Shown: piece after piece, positions 50,660-60,849 of the stretch | Numbering within the stretch: the first letter of the stretch is position 1 | Layout: every line of letters begins with the position of its first letter | From: Allobosea sp. CS1GBMeth4 | GTDB lineage: Bacteria > Pseudomonadota > Alphaproteobacteria > Rhizobiales > Beijerinckiaceae | Direction of reading: 5' to 3' | Assembly: GCF_900185715.1 (NCBI RefSeq) | Contig: NZ_FYAS01000016.1 | Coordinates: 248,001-312,000, forward strand | Length of the DNA: 64,000 bases | Position numbers and translations under genes: made by a program | Notes under the pieces: generated by a model | Seen by the model: only the letters and a program-made list of their open reading frames with translations | What the model was told of the DNA's origin: nothing | Database searches by the model: none

Positions 50660-51566
50660 GCGGCCGGCGGCCAGGCTGCTCGAGCCGGCCGAGGAAGGGC
50701 CGGATCAGCGCCACGACCTCGTCGAGATGGGTCTCCAGCAGCCAGTGGCCGCCATCGAGCAGATGCAGTTCGGCTTGCGGTAGGTCGCGCAGATAGGCAC
50801 GGGCGGAGCCCTCCGGCATGTAGCCGTCCTGCGGGCCCCAGACGATCAGCGTCGGCGGCTGGTGCTCGCGCAGATAGGCCTGGTAGCGTGGGAACCAGTC
50901 GAAATTCTCTTTCCAGACCTCCATCAGCCCGACGCTGATCTCGCGCCGTTTCGGCGTGTTCATCAGCGGCCAGTGGAGCTTCCAGAGGTCGGGCGGGATG
51001 CGATTCTCGATCTCGGGACCGACCTCGTTGAGGAACTCTTCGCGAAAGCCCCGCTCGCTCACCGCGTCTTCCAGCGTCCGGCGGCCCTCCGGCGTCGGCC
51101 TGCGCCAGTATTCCTTCATCCCGGCGTATTTCGGCCCGAGCGCATCCTCGTAGATGTCGCCGTTCTGGATGATCAGGCCGGTGATCCGCTGCGGTGCCCG
51201 CCGGGCGAGCTTCAGCCCGATCCAGGTGCCGTAGTCGTGCAGGTAGAGCGCGAAGCGGGTCAGGTCGAGCCGGTCCGCGAAACGCTCGAGCAGCCGCGAA
51301 TAGCCTTCGTAATCATAGCTGAAATCCTCCGGCGTCGCGCTGTAGCCGAAGCCGGGATAGTCGGGCGCGACCAGCCGCCAGCGATCGGCCAGGGCCGGTA
51401 GCAGGTTGCGGAACTCGTAGGACGAGCAGGGATAGCCGTGCGGCAGCAGGAGGACGGGTGCCTCGGGAGGCCCGGCCTCGCGATAGAAGATCTCGACCCC
51501 GTCGACCTCGATCGTGGCGTGGCGGACACCCGGCTGGTGATTGCTGGTGACGACCGCGTCCTGCAT
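50649..51566 (-). CDS. Alpha/beta hydrolase with Asp nucleophile (epoxide hydrolase/dehalogenase-like)
   Basis: The 305-residue protein has the oxyanion-type motif HGYP (residues 43-46) and a nucleophile elbow 'LYLHDYGTWIG', in which Asp111 takes the place of Ser, as in epoxide hydrolases and haloalkane dehalogenases. The catalytic His lies in 'DGGHWLLET' near the C-terminus. 'APDYPGFGYSATP' is shared with the same group. Which substrate is used cannot be read from the sequence. The start at 51566 (MQDAVVTSNHQPG) precedes the first beta-strand. It is divergent from a Crp-type regulator. Confidence 0.88.
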   Translation of the reverse strand: MQDAVVTSNHQPGVRHATIEVDGVEIFYREAGPPEAPVLLLPHGYPCSSYEFRNLLPALADRWRLVAPDYPGFGYSATPEDFSYDYEGYSRLLERFADRLDLTRFALYLHDYGTWIGLKLARRAPQRITGLIIQNGDIYEDALGPKYAGMKEYWRRPTPEGRRTLEDAVSERGFREEFLNEVGPEIENRIPPDLWKLHWPLMNTPKRREISVGLMEVWKENFDWFPRYQAYLREHQPPTLIVWGPQDGYMPEGSARAYLRDLPQAELHLLDGGHWLLETHLDEVVALIRPFLGRLEQPGRRPLTA

Positions 51567-51705
51567 GGCTGGCGCTCCCTGCTCTGGCGAGGAAACGCAC
51601 GGCGCGGATGGCGGTTCGCCGGGGTGGCGCGCCCGGCTTGAGTTTGCGATCGACCGGGCCGCATAGTGATACCATGCGCTTGCACGATCGAGGGGCCGGC
51701 GAGTC

Positions 51706-52380
51706 TTGATTTCCGAGGATGAACTGCGCCGCATCGCCATCTGGTCGCACGACCTCGCGCCGGAGGAGTTCGAGGAGGCGCGGCGCGGCACGACGACCAG
51801 GGTCTACGGCAAGGGCGCCTATGTCTGCCATGTCGGCGACCGCCTCGAATCCTGGACCGGCGTCGCCGACGGCCTGCTCAAGATGAGCACGACCTCGCGC
51901 AGCGGCAAATCGGCGACGCTCGCCGGCCTGCGCGGCGGCGCCTGGTTCGGCGAGGGCACCATCATCAAGAACGAGGCGCGCCGCTACGATCTCGTCGCCC
52001 TGCGCGAAAGCAAGGTCGCGCTGATGCGGCGCCAGACCTTCTTCTGGCTGTTCGAGCATTCGGCCGCCTTCAACCGCTTCCTGGTCCACCAGTTCAACGA
52101 GCGCCTCGCCCAGTTCATCGGCCTCGCGGAATACGACCGCATGCTCGGCGCCACCGGGCGCCTCGCCCGCAACCTCGCCTGGCTGTTCAATCCAATCCTT
52201 TATCCGAGCCAGGACCGGACGCTGACGATCTCGCAGGAGGAGCTCGGCCTGCTCGCCGGCATCTCCCGCCAGATGGCGAACCAGAGCCTTGCCCGGCTCG
52301 CCGAGCTCGGCTTCATCAAGGTCGGCCACAACGAGGTGACGATCCTCGATCTGGAGCGGCTGGCGCGGTATGAGGGGTAG
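51706..52380 (+). CDS. Crp/Fnr-family transcriptional regulator
   Basis: The 224-residue regulator has an N-terminal cyclic-nucleotide-binding-like domain ('GTTTRVYGKGAYVCHVGD', 'RGGAWFGEGTII') and a C-terminal winged helix ('SQEELGLLAGISRQMANQSLARL', containing the recognition helix, then 'ELGFIKVGHNEVTI'). No Fnr-type cysteine cluster is seen, so it is not an oxygen sensor of that kind. The only workable start is a TTG at 51706; the frame is stopped 37 bp upstream and holds no ATG or GTG before the domain. It may control the divergent hydrolase. Confidence 0.87.
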   Translation: MISEDELRRIAIWSHDLAPEEFEEARRGTTTRVYGKGAYVCHVGDRLESWTGVADGLLKMSTTSRSGKSATLAGLRGGAWFGEGTIIKNEARRYDLVALRESKVALMRRQTFFWLFEHSAAFNRFLVHQFNERLAQFIGLAEYDRMLGATGRLARNLAWLFNPILYPSQDRTLTISQEELGLLAGISRQMANQSLARLAELGFIKVGHNEVTILDLERLARYEG

Positions 52381-52561
52381 GGGGATGGAATCCGCACCGG
52401 TATCCTCTCCGGAGCGCGTCGGGTCCCGGACATCTGCAGTGACCGTCGCCCCAGCCTAGAGTTCGATGACATAGCTCCGTGCTGATCGTGCGCGCGCCGA
52501 TACGCGCTCTGGTTGCCACCAGATCACGCCCTCGCTACGCTGCGCCACCGATCGGTTGAGG

Positions 52562-55045
52562 ATGACTCTCGCGATGAATTCGACGGGACGGGGTCGCGGC
52601 GGCAGCCCTCGCTTGGCCGGGCGCCTGCTCGTCGCGGTCATGGCATCTGCCGTGCTTCCAGCCACTCGGAGCCTGGCGGCGGATACCGTATTCACCGGGC
52701 AGCAGACGGCGAGCGGCCAGCTCAGCGCTCAACAATTCGATCGAATTCTATTTTACGATCAAAGCAGTGCCGGCACCTCCATAATCGATAACGGCGGGAC
52801 GGTGAACTTCTATAACAACAGCACTGCCGGAAATGCGTTTATTTTCAACAGACACATGTTTGGCGCCGGAACCGTCACCTTCTACGACAATAGCTCGGCA
52901 GGCAACGCGACCCTGCCATCTCAGGGATATTTGATATTCACCGGTAATTCGACCGCAGCGAATTCGATAATAAATAGAACATTTGAAGCTTTCTCGTTCG
53001 AATTTCGAGAGAACAGCACCGCTGAGTATGCAACCATTGCCTCAGCTTTTCCGCTGTATTTCAAGGATAATGCCACAGCTGGAAATGCTCAGATCGAGAA
53101 CGGTAGCGAGATCTATTTCTCCGGCAACAGCAACGCAGGCAATGCGGCAATCACCAACACCTATATGCGGATGGGAACTTATCCTCTCGTCGACTTTTCA
53201 GGCACATCGGGCCCGAATGGGAACGGCAAGGTATCCCTAGGCTCGATTTCGGGAATCGGCGTCGTCAATCTCGGCAGCAACGAGCTGACTATTGGCGGGA
53301 ATAACCGATCAACGACGTTTTCCGGAGTTTTTGGAGGCTCTGCTGGCTCCCTGGTCAAGGTCGGCACGGGCACCCTGACCTTGACCGAAGTCAGCCTTTA
53401 CACCGGCAATACGACTATTCAAGAGGGAACACTGGAAGTCAACGGCGGAATCTCCAGTTCGAACGTAATTGTCAACGGAGGAACGCTATCCGGATCCGGC
53501 CAGATCGGGTATCTGCCATATAACGCGAACGGATCGAATGTTTATGTCAATGCAGGCGGGACGATTGCACCCGGCAGCTCGATCGGGACCTTGACGATCA
53601 ACGGTAACATAACCTTCGCAACCGGCTCGGCCTACCAGGTTGAAGTCAATGCAAGCGGTCAGGGCGACCGGCTCAACGTCACCGGCAGCGCGACGATCGC
53701 CGGCGGCACGGTGCAGGTGCTGGCCGAGAACGGCAATTATTCGGAGTCGACCAGTTACACGATCCTGACCGCCTCGGGCGGGGTCAGCGGCACCTTCAGC
53801 AATGTGACGTCGAATCTGGCCTTTCTCACTCCGTCGCTGAGCTATGGCGGCCAAGACGTCATCCTCAGCATGTCGCGCAACGGATTCACCTTCGCCTCGA
53901 TCGCGCAGAGCGCCAATCAGGCGGGCATCGCGCGCGCGGCAGAGGCGCTGGGTGGCGGCAATTCAATCTACAACGCCCTGATCGGCGCCACCGCCGGCGA
54001 GGCCCGGGGCGGCTTCAATCTGCTCTCGGGCGAGGCGCATGCCCAGGGCATCAGCGTGATGATCGACGAGAGCCGATTGGTACGCGAAACGATCCTGGGC
54101 CATCTGCGCGGACCATTGCTGACCGCTCCCGCTAGCCAAGTCGCAGCGAGCTTCAGCGCCGATCTGCCGGGCCGCAAGGGCGCGGTCGTGATGCCGGCCC
54201 CGCTGCCGCAGCCGCGCTACGCGCTGTGGGGCAATGCTTTCGGCGGCACAGGCACCACGGACAGCAATGCCAATGCCGCCAGCCTCAGCCGCCGCAGCGG
54301 CGGCGCCCTGCTCGGCGCCGATTTCATGGTCCATGACGCGCCCGGCTCCGCGCTGAAGCTCGGCGTCGCCGGCGGTTACAGCCAGTCGCGCTTCGATCTC
54401 GATGCCCGCTTGTCCTCGGGCAAGCTCGAGAGCGGCCATGTCGCGCTCTATGCCGACGCCCGCTTCGGCCAGCTCAGGCTCGATACCGGCGCCGCCTATA
54501 GCTGGTCCGAAAGCGACATCCGCCGCCAGGTCCAGCTCCGCGGCTTCGGTGACCTGTTGCGGCTGCAGCGCTCCGGCTCGGTGACGCAGGGCTTTGCCGA
54601 GCTCGGCTACGCCTTCGCCTTCAGCGGCTTTGCGCTCGAACCCTTCGCGCAGCTTGCCCTGATCCGGGTCTCGACCAATGCCGGTACGGAGCGTGGCGGC
54701 GCCGCAGCGCTGCGGGTGTTCGGCAGCGACCAGACGCTCGGCTTCACCACGCTCGGCCTGCGCGCCGAAGCGCAGCTCGGCGCGATGCCGCTGTTCGCCC
54801 GGGCCATGCTCGGCTGGCGCCACGGCTTCGGCGATCTCACGCCACAAGCCAGCACCGCCTTCGTCGCCGGCACCACAATGGCCCGCGTCTTCGCCGCGCC
54901 GATCGATCGCGAGGCTCTGGTAGCCGAGGCAGGGCTTGACTGGCGCATCTCGCAAGCCGCCACGCTCGGACTGACCTACTTTGCCGCGGCGGGCGAGCGC
55001 TCGCGCGACCACGCCCTCAAGGGGAGGGTCGAGCTGCGCTTCTGA
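52562..55045 (+). CDS. Autotransporter (type Va) with repetitive AT-richer passenger
   Basis: The 827-residue protein has a signal peptide (about residues 1-41, ending 'RSLAAD'), a passenger built first of about seven repeats of a ~22-residue unit with F-x-[DNG]-N-S-[ST]-A-[GA]-N-[AS] (about residues 60-210), then PATR-type beta-helix repeats ('LVKVGTGTLTLTEVSLYTGNT', partial; 'GTIAPGSSIGTLTING'), and a C-terminal barrel of about 275 residues ending 'GRVELRF'. DNA for the passenger (about 52730-53640) is visibly AT-richer, with codons rare elsewhere in the window, than DNA for the barrel. It is exported to the cell surface; ligand unknown. Confidence 0.92.
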   Translation: MTLAMNSTGRGRGGSPRLAGRLLVAVMASAVLPATRSLAADTVFTGQQTASGQLSAQQFDRILFYDQSSAGTSIIDNGGTVNFYNNSTAGNAFIFNRHMFGAGTVTFYDNSSAGNATLPSQGYLIFTGNSTAANSIINRTFEAFSFEFRENSTAEYATIASAFPLYFKDNATAGNAQIENGSEIYFSGNSNAGNAAITNTYMRMGTYPLVDFSGTSGPNGNGKVSLGSISGIGVVNLGSNELTIGGNNRSTTFSGVFGGSAGSLVKVGTGTLTLTEVSLYTGNTTIQEGTLEVNGGISSSNVIVNGGTLSGSGQIGYLPYNANGSNVYVNAGGTIAPGSSIGTLTINGNITFATGSAYQVEVNASGQGDRLNVTGSATIAGGTVQVLAENGNYSESTSYTILTASGGVSGTFSNVTSNLAFLTPSLSYGGQDVILSMSRNGFTFASIAQSANQAGIARAAEALGGGNSIYNALIGATAGEARGGFNLLSGEAHAQGISVMIDESRLVRETILGHLRGPLLTAPASQVAASFSADLPGRKGAVVMPAPLPQPRYALWGNAFGGTGTTDSNANAASLSRRSGGALLGADFMVHDAPGSALKLGVAGGYSQSRFDLDARLSSGKLESGHVALYADARFGQLRLDTGAAYSWSESDIRRQVQLRGFGDLLRLQRSGSVTQGFAELGYAFAFSGFALEPFAQLALIRVSTNAGTERGGAAALRVFGSDQTLGFTTLGLRAEAQLGAMPLFARAMLGWRHGFGDLTPQASTAFVAGTTMARVFAAPIDREALVAEAGLDWRISQAATLGLTYFAAAGERSRDHALKGRVELRF

Positions 55046-55390
55046 CGGCAGCGAAAACCGTCGTCGCTTCGGCTTCTTCCAAGGCCAGTTCCGATGTCTC
55101 TCTTGCCGCGAATCCTCGCCTTCACCCTCTTGGTCTCCGCCGTCGGAATGTCTTGCGGTGACGCAGGAACAGGGCGTTCTCGGTGCTTTCGCCGACGTCC
55201 CGGTCTTCGTTGAGTCGGCCCATGCGCGAGGCCGCTCCTGCGACGACCTATTGTGCCGCAGCAGGAGTTGGCCTTTAGTCTTGAGTCTTGCGAAGTCTTC
55301 CGTTCACAAATTTCCCGGCTTGCAGACAGAATCCCGAAATCCGGCAGTGGATTTTCAAACTGGACTGGTCTTGAACAGGGGAGACGTCCG
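55046..55390. other. 345-bp intergenic region after the autotransporter gene
   Basis: No supported gene lies here. Short open frames on both strands lack a ribosome-binding site and any family resemblance. The region probably carries the promoter of the lipoprotein gene; AT-richer sequence (TTCACAAATTTCCCGG) occurs near 55303-55318. Confidence 0.5.
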
Positions 55391-55972
55391 ATGTTGAAGC
55401 ACATGAGCGTGATCGCGGCGGTTTCACTCGCCTTGGCTTGCGCGGGCTGCGCGACGGGTCCGACGGTCACCAGCGAGACGGTCATCGTCGCCGGTGTCGG
55501 GCCGGTGGACGTCGAGCGGCTCGATGTCGAGGTCGCCGCCGTCAACCCGGCCGAGCGCATCGTCATCGTCAGGCAGGGCCGCCAGACATGGCCCGTCGCG
55601 GTGCCCGAGGTGTTCGGGAACCTTCAGAACATCAGCCCCGGTGACAGGGTCGAGGTTCGCCGCGTCGAAGGCGTGATCCTCGGAGCCAAGCGGGCGCGGA
55701 AGGGCGCCAAGCCTGCGATCATCTACTCGGAGGCGGCCGCCGACTCCTCCTTCCAGAACCTGCCGGAAAGATATGTCGTGCGATCGCTGACGGTGACGGC
55801 GAGGTTCGACAAATTCGATCCGGCGACGAATGTGGTGAACTATGTCGGACCGGCAGGAGCGCGGACCCATACCGTGTCGGATCCCGACATCCAGAACGAT
55901 CTCCGCCGCCTGAAGCGGGGCGACATGGTCGAGCTGACCTTCGCCGAGGCCTTCCAGCTTCGGAAGCACTGA
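55391..55972 (+). CDS. Putative lipoprotein, unknown function
   Basis: The 193-residue product starts MLKHMSVIAAVSLALACAGC; Cys20 follows a hydrophobic core and fits a (weak) lipobox, so it is probably lipid-anchored. The mature part has two similar beta-rich halves ('ERIVIVRQGRQTWPVAVPEVF...ISPGDRVEV' and a second half ending 'RLKRGDMVELTFAEAFQL'), each with a pattern [KP]-G-D-x-V-E-[VL]. I do not recognise a named family beyond this resemblance to small uncharacterised proteins. GGGGAGACGTCCG precedes the ATG. Confidence 0.75.
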   Translation: MLKHMSVIAAVSLALACAGCATGPTVTSETVIVAGVGPVDVERLDVEVAAVNPAERIVIVRQGRQTWPVAVPEVFGNLQNISPGDRVEVRRVEGVILGAKRARKGAKPAIIYSEAAADSSFQNLPERYVVRSLTVTARFDKFDPATNVVNYVGPAGARTHTVSDPDIQNDLRRLKRGDMVELTFAEAFQLRKH

Positions 55973-56098
55973 CTCGCCGCTTGCCGCCGGATCTCGACAC
56001 ATCAGGCGCGACTTCGATCCGAAGGGGAGCAGGGATCGCGCCTGCCGCGGCAGGAACGCCGGCGGCCAAGGGCTGGAAGGACCCGCCCGCCGGCGGCG

Positions 56099-56440
56099 CT
56101 ACGATCCTCCGGCCGGAGAAAAGAAGCACAGCAGCTCCCCGGCATCGTTCATGCACAGATGAAAGAACCCGTCCGGCGACAGGCGGGCCTTTCCGTAGGG
56201 GATGTCGAGGACTGCCGGCTGGCGCCGCTCCGTCGGCCACATCGGATGCCCGCCCGGTGCGATCGTCACGACGACGCCGGACGGCGTCTCGCGCACGGCG
56301 GCCGCCTCGATCCGGGCGCAATCGGCCTCCGAGCAGCATTCGAACGGATAATCCCAGCCGCTGGCCGCCCGATGCGCGCGCGTATCGCTCGCCCCTGCGG
56401 CGAGCAGCATCGCGATCGTGATCGAGCCAAATGGACGCAT
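56099..56440 (-). CDS. Small secreted Cys-rich protein
   Basis: The 113-residue protein has a signal peptide (about residues 1-22, ending 'SDTRA|H') and four cysteines in the pattern 'YPFECCSEADCARI' plus 'HLCMNDAGELLCFF', consistent with two disulfides. It resembles short uncharacterised secreted proteins common in Hyphomicrobiales with a W-x-Y-x(3)-CC start. The ATG at 56440 is preceded by GAGGACCAGCCG. Function unknown. Confidence 0.75.
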   Translation of the reverse strand: MRPFGSITIAMLLAAGASDTRAHRAASGWDYPFECCSEADCARIEAAAVRETPSGVVVTIAPGGHPMWPTERRQPAVLDIPYGKARLSPDGFFHLCMNDAGELLCFFSPAGGS

Positions 56441-56766
56441 CGGCTGGTCCTCGCGTCGCGCCATCGGCCTGAACGCGCAGCTCGGACAGACAGCGCCGGC
56501 CCACTGAAACCGGCGCCTGCGAGCCTTGCGAAGTCGGGAAATTCACCCGGCAAATCGCGGGGCCGAAGGCCAAGCGAAACCTCGGCGGGACAATAGCGCC
56601 TCAAACCCATCTTGTCTGTCAAGTGGCTTCTTGCACAGCGTCGGGCCACCTGCAAAGCTTGCATGATCGCAGAAGAGCCTGGTCCGGTCAGCTTGCACGG
56701 CAGGCCGATCGGAACGGGCTCGGGGACTTCCGAGTCCGACAAACCCGCGGCAGACGGGGCGACAGG
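56441..56766. other. 326-bp divergent region upstream of the acyl-CoA synthetase operon
   Basis: No gene is supported. It separates the small secreted protein gene (minus) from the synthetase (plus) and should contain both promoters. I see no clear operator or structured RNA; the only note is an AT-richer segment near 56600-56635. Confidence 0.5.
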
Positions 56767-58763
56767 GTGGAGACGACGATCGTGGCAAGCGCAGCCGCCG
56801 GCCAGGCGGACACCTTTCCCAAGCTCCTGCTGCGCAATGCGCGGCAACGCGGCGGGCGCACGGCCTTCCGTCACAAGGATCTCGGCATCTGGCAGTCCTG
56901 GACCTGGGCCGAGGTCGCCGAGCAGGTCCGCGCCTATGCCAAGGGCTTCGAGCAGCTCGGCCTGAAGCGCGGCGAGAAGGTCGCGATCATCGGCTACAAC
57001 CGTCCGCGCCTGTATTGGTCGATGGCCGCGGCACAGTGGCTGGGGGCGGTCCCGGTGCCGGTCTATGCCGACAGCGTCGCCGACGAGATGGCCTATGTGC
57101 TCGACCATGCCGGCGCGGTCTTCGCCTGCGTGCAGGATCAGGAGCAGGTCGACAAGGTGCTCTCCGTCGCCGAGCGCCTGCCGGCGCTGCGCCACATGCT
57201 CTATGACGAGCCGCGCGGCCTGCGCGACTACGATCACGCCAAGCTGCACGACATCGGCGAGGTGATCGAGTCCGGGCGCACCGCGCTCAGGGATCCGGCG
57301 GTCTCGGCTGCGCATGACCACGAGATGGAGCAGGGTCAGGGCTCCGACCTCGCCATCATCCTCTACACCTCCGGCACGACCGGGCGGCCCAAGGGGGTGA
57401 TGCTCAGCCATTTCAACGTCATCACCGCCGCCGAGATCGGCTGCGCCTTCGACGGGCTGAACGAGACCGACGAGATCATCGCCTATCTGCCGATCGCCTG
57501 GGTCGGCGACCATGTCTTCTCCTATGCGCAGGCGATCATCGCCGGCTTCTGCGTCAACTGCCCGGAGAGCCCCGACACCGTCGTCGACGACCGCCGCGAG
57601 ATCGGCACCACCTATGCCTTCGCGCCGCCGCGCGTCTTCGAGACCATGCTGACGCTGACCATGGTGCGCATGGAGGATGCCGGCCCGCTGATGCGCAAGC
57701 TGTTCCGTTACTTCCTCGGCGTCGCCAAGGCGCATGGCGAGAAGATCCTGAACGGCGAGCCGGTGCCGCTCGGCGCCCGCCTGCTCTACAAGCTCGGCGA
57801 CATCCTGATCTATGCGCCGTTGCGCAATCGCTTCGGCCTCACCAACATCAAGGTCGGCTACACGGCCGGCGAGGCGATCGGCCCCGAGCTCTTCCGCTTC
57901 TATCGCTCGATCGGCGTGAACCTGAAGCAGCTCTACGGGCAGACCGAGGCCGGCGTCTACATCACCATGCAGCCGGACGGCGAGATCAAGGCCGACACGG
58001 TCGGCAAGCCGGCGCCGCAGGTCGAGATCAGGATCGCCGACAATGGCGAGGTGCTCTACCGCTCGCCCTCGATCTTCCGCGGCTACTACAAGGACGAGGA
58101 GAAGACCGCCGAGACGATGACGGCGGACGGCTATGTCCGCTCGGGCGATGCCGGCTTCTTCGACGAGAGCGGCCACCTCAAGATCATCGACCGCGCCAAG
58201 GATGTCGGCAAGCTCAGCTCGGGCGAGCTCTTCCCGCCGAAATACATCGAGAACAAGCTGAAGTTCTATCCGAACATCAAGGAAGCGGTCGCCTTCGGCC
58301 AGGGCCGCGACTACGCCACCGTCGCGCTCAACATCGACCTGACGGCGGTGGGCAACTGGGCCGAGCGCAACAACGTCGTCTACGCCTCCTATCAGGAGCT
58401 CGCCGGCCATCCGCTCGTCTACGATATGATGGCCGAGCACATCGACGAGGTGAACCGCTCGCTCGCCGCCGAGCCGATGATGGGCGGCGCCCAGATCAGG
58501 CGCTTCCTGATCCTGCACAAGGAGCTCGACGCCGACGACGGCGAGCTCACCCGCACCCAGAAGGTCCGCCGCGGCTTCATCGCCGAGCGCTACGCGCCGC
58601 TGGTCGAGGCGCTCTACAACGGCGCGACCGAGGCCGACATCTCGACGGAGGTGACGTTCGAGGACGGCCGCAAGGGCGTGATCTCGGCGACCGTCAAGAT
58701 CCGCGACGCCAAGATCTATCCGGTCACGGCGCCGGTGGCCGCCCGGGCGGCGAAGGAGGCGGC

Positions 58764-58767
<4 letters not shown>
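56767..58767 (+). CDS. Long-chain-type acyl-CoA synthetase (AMP-forming)
   Basis: The 666-residue ANL-family ligase activates a carboxylic acid to acyl-AMP and then acyl-CoA. Motifs are the ATP-binding YTSGTTGRPKGVMLSH, 'YGQTEAGVYITMQPDG' and 'RSGDAGFFDESGHLKIIDRAKD' (split motif with the hinge RAKD). A GTG at 56767 (METTIVASAAAG) is chosen because it has GACAGG upstream and gives a plausible N-terminus. It leads an operon with livGHM, a binding protein and livF, its stop overlapping livG by 4 bp, so the transporter probably imports the acid that this enzyme activates. Substrate (fatty, branched or aromatic acid) is not determined. Confidence 0.93.
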
Positions 58768-59579
<812 letters not shown>

Positions 59580-59607
59580 TGACGGCCGCAGCCAAGGAGC
59601 ACCGCGC

Positions 59608-60681
59608 ATGAGCGACGTCGCCGCGCAGCCTGCGCCCAATCTCCTCGCCAAGGGCTGGGTCAAGTCCGGCCTGATCGTGGCCGCCCTCGTCGTCGCCGCG
59701 ATCGTCGGCGCGCGCCTCGACCCCTCCGGCACGATCCACGCCATTTTCGTCGACCCGTTCAACCAGATGGCGCAGGCGCCCGACCTGCTCGTCCAGACGA
59801 TCTGGGAAGGGCTCGTCTCCGGCGTGCTCTACGCCCTGATCGCGCTCGGCTTCGTGCTGATCTTCAAGGCCTCCGGCGTCTTCAACTTCGCCCAGGGCAT
59901 CATGGTGGTGTTCGCGGCGCTGACCCTGGTCGGCCTCTACGAGAAGGGCGTCCCGGCTTTCATCGCCGTCATCCTGACGCTCGGCGTGATGTTCGTCCTC
60001 GCCGCGACCATCGAACGCGTGGTGCTGCGCCCGCTGGTCAACCAGCCCGACATCATCCTGTTCATGGCGACCTTCGGGATCACCTATTTCCTGATCGGCT
60101 TCGGCGAATCCGTCTTCGGCGGCAATCCCAAGCAGATGATCACCGAGCAGCTCTTCCTGCCCAAGGGCGCGATCGACCTGAAGATGCTGGGCGGCATCGT
60201 CTCGCTGCAGAAGATCGACATCGCCGCGGCGATCATCGCCTCGCTGATGATCGCGGTGCTCGGGCTGTTCTTCCAGTACACCCGCATCGGCCGCGCCCTG
60301 CGCGCCGTCGCCGACAGCCACAAGGCGGCGCTCTCGGTCGGCATCTCGCTCAACCAGATCTGGGTGATCGTCTGGTTCACCGCCGGCATCGTCGCGCTGA
60401 TCACCGGCATCATGTGGGGCGCGCGCTCCGACGTCTCCTTCGCGCTCGAGATCGTGGCGCTGAAGGCGCTGCCGGTGCTGATCCTCGGCGGTTTCACCTC
60501 GATCCCCGGCGCCATCGTCGGCGGGCTGATCATCGGCATCGGCGAGAAGCTCGGCGAGTTCTACTGGGGTCCGCTGATCGGCGGCGGCATCGAGAGCTGG
60601 CTCGCCTATTTCATCGCGCTCGGCTTCCTGCTGTTCCGGCCGCAGGGCCTGTTCGGCGACAAGATCATCGAGAGAATCTGA
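59608..60681 (+). CDS. LivH-type ABC transporter permease
   Basis: The 357-residue permease has about eight or nine helices with LivH motifs: 'EGLVSGVLYALIALGFVLIFKASGVFNFAQG' (key GVLYALIALG and NFAQG), 'IGRALRAVADSHKAALSVGI' (coupling helix) and 'ALPVLILGGFTSIPGAIVGGLIIG', also split. The N-terminus carries an extra 60-residue segment with one hydrophobic stretch. It lies 28 bp after livG and 168 bp before livM, a gap filled by a palindromic repeat. Confidence 0.93.
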   Translation: MSDVAAQPAPNLLAKGWVKSGLIVAALVVAAIVGARLDPSGTIHAIFVDPFNQMAQAPDLLVQTIWEGLVSGVLYALIALGFVLIFKASGVFNFAQGIMVVFAALTLVGLYEKGVPAFIAVILTLGVMFVLAATIERVVLRPLVNQPDIILFMATFGITYFLIGFGESVFGGNPKQMITEQLFLPKGAIDLKMLGGIVSLQKIDIAAAIIASLMIAVLGLFFQYTRIGRALRAVADSHKAALSVGISLNQIWVIVWFTAGIVALITGIMWGARSDVSFALEIVALKALPVLILGGFTSIPGAIVGGLIIGIGEKLGEFYWGPLIGGGIESWLAYFIALGFLLFRPQGLFGDKIIERI

Positions 60682-60699
60682 TGATCGTCCGCATCAACC

Positions 60700-60845
60700 A
60701 CGCCGTCGTTCCGGGGCGATCCGCAGGATCGAGACCGGAGCCCGTAACCGCAGGTGGCGCCGGCAACGGCGCGACCTCTTCGCCAGCGACAATGTTCATG
60801 GATTCCGGGCTCGGCACTGCGTGCCGCCCCGGAATGACGAGGTGA
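60700..60845. repeat. Palindromic intergenic repeat between livH and livM
   Basis: Outer arms CGTCGTTCCGGGG (60704-60716) and CCCCGGAATGACG (60827-60839) pair at 12 of 13 positions. The right half contains 'CGACAATGTTCATGGATTCC', identical to the phnK-phnL repeat, followed by GGGCTCGG. It occupies the livH-livM gap within an operon. The livM GTG start follows 4 bp after the element. Confidence 0.87.
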
Positions 60846-60849
60846 GCCC

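Noticed and set aside
52740..53200. Regularly spaced short repeats, considered as a CRISPR array
   Set aside because: The repeats are degenerate at DNA level, stay in one reading frame and encode a protein motif; there are no identical direct repeats with unique spacers and no cas genes.
54981..55397. 138-codon open frame between the autotransporter and lipoprotein genes
   Set aside because: It overlaps the end of the autotransporter gene in another frame, has irregular composition and no recognisable domain.
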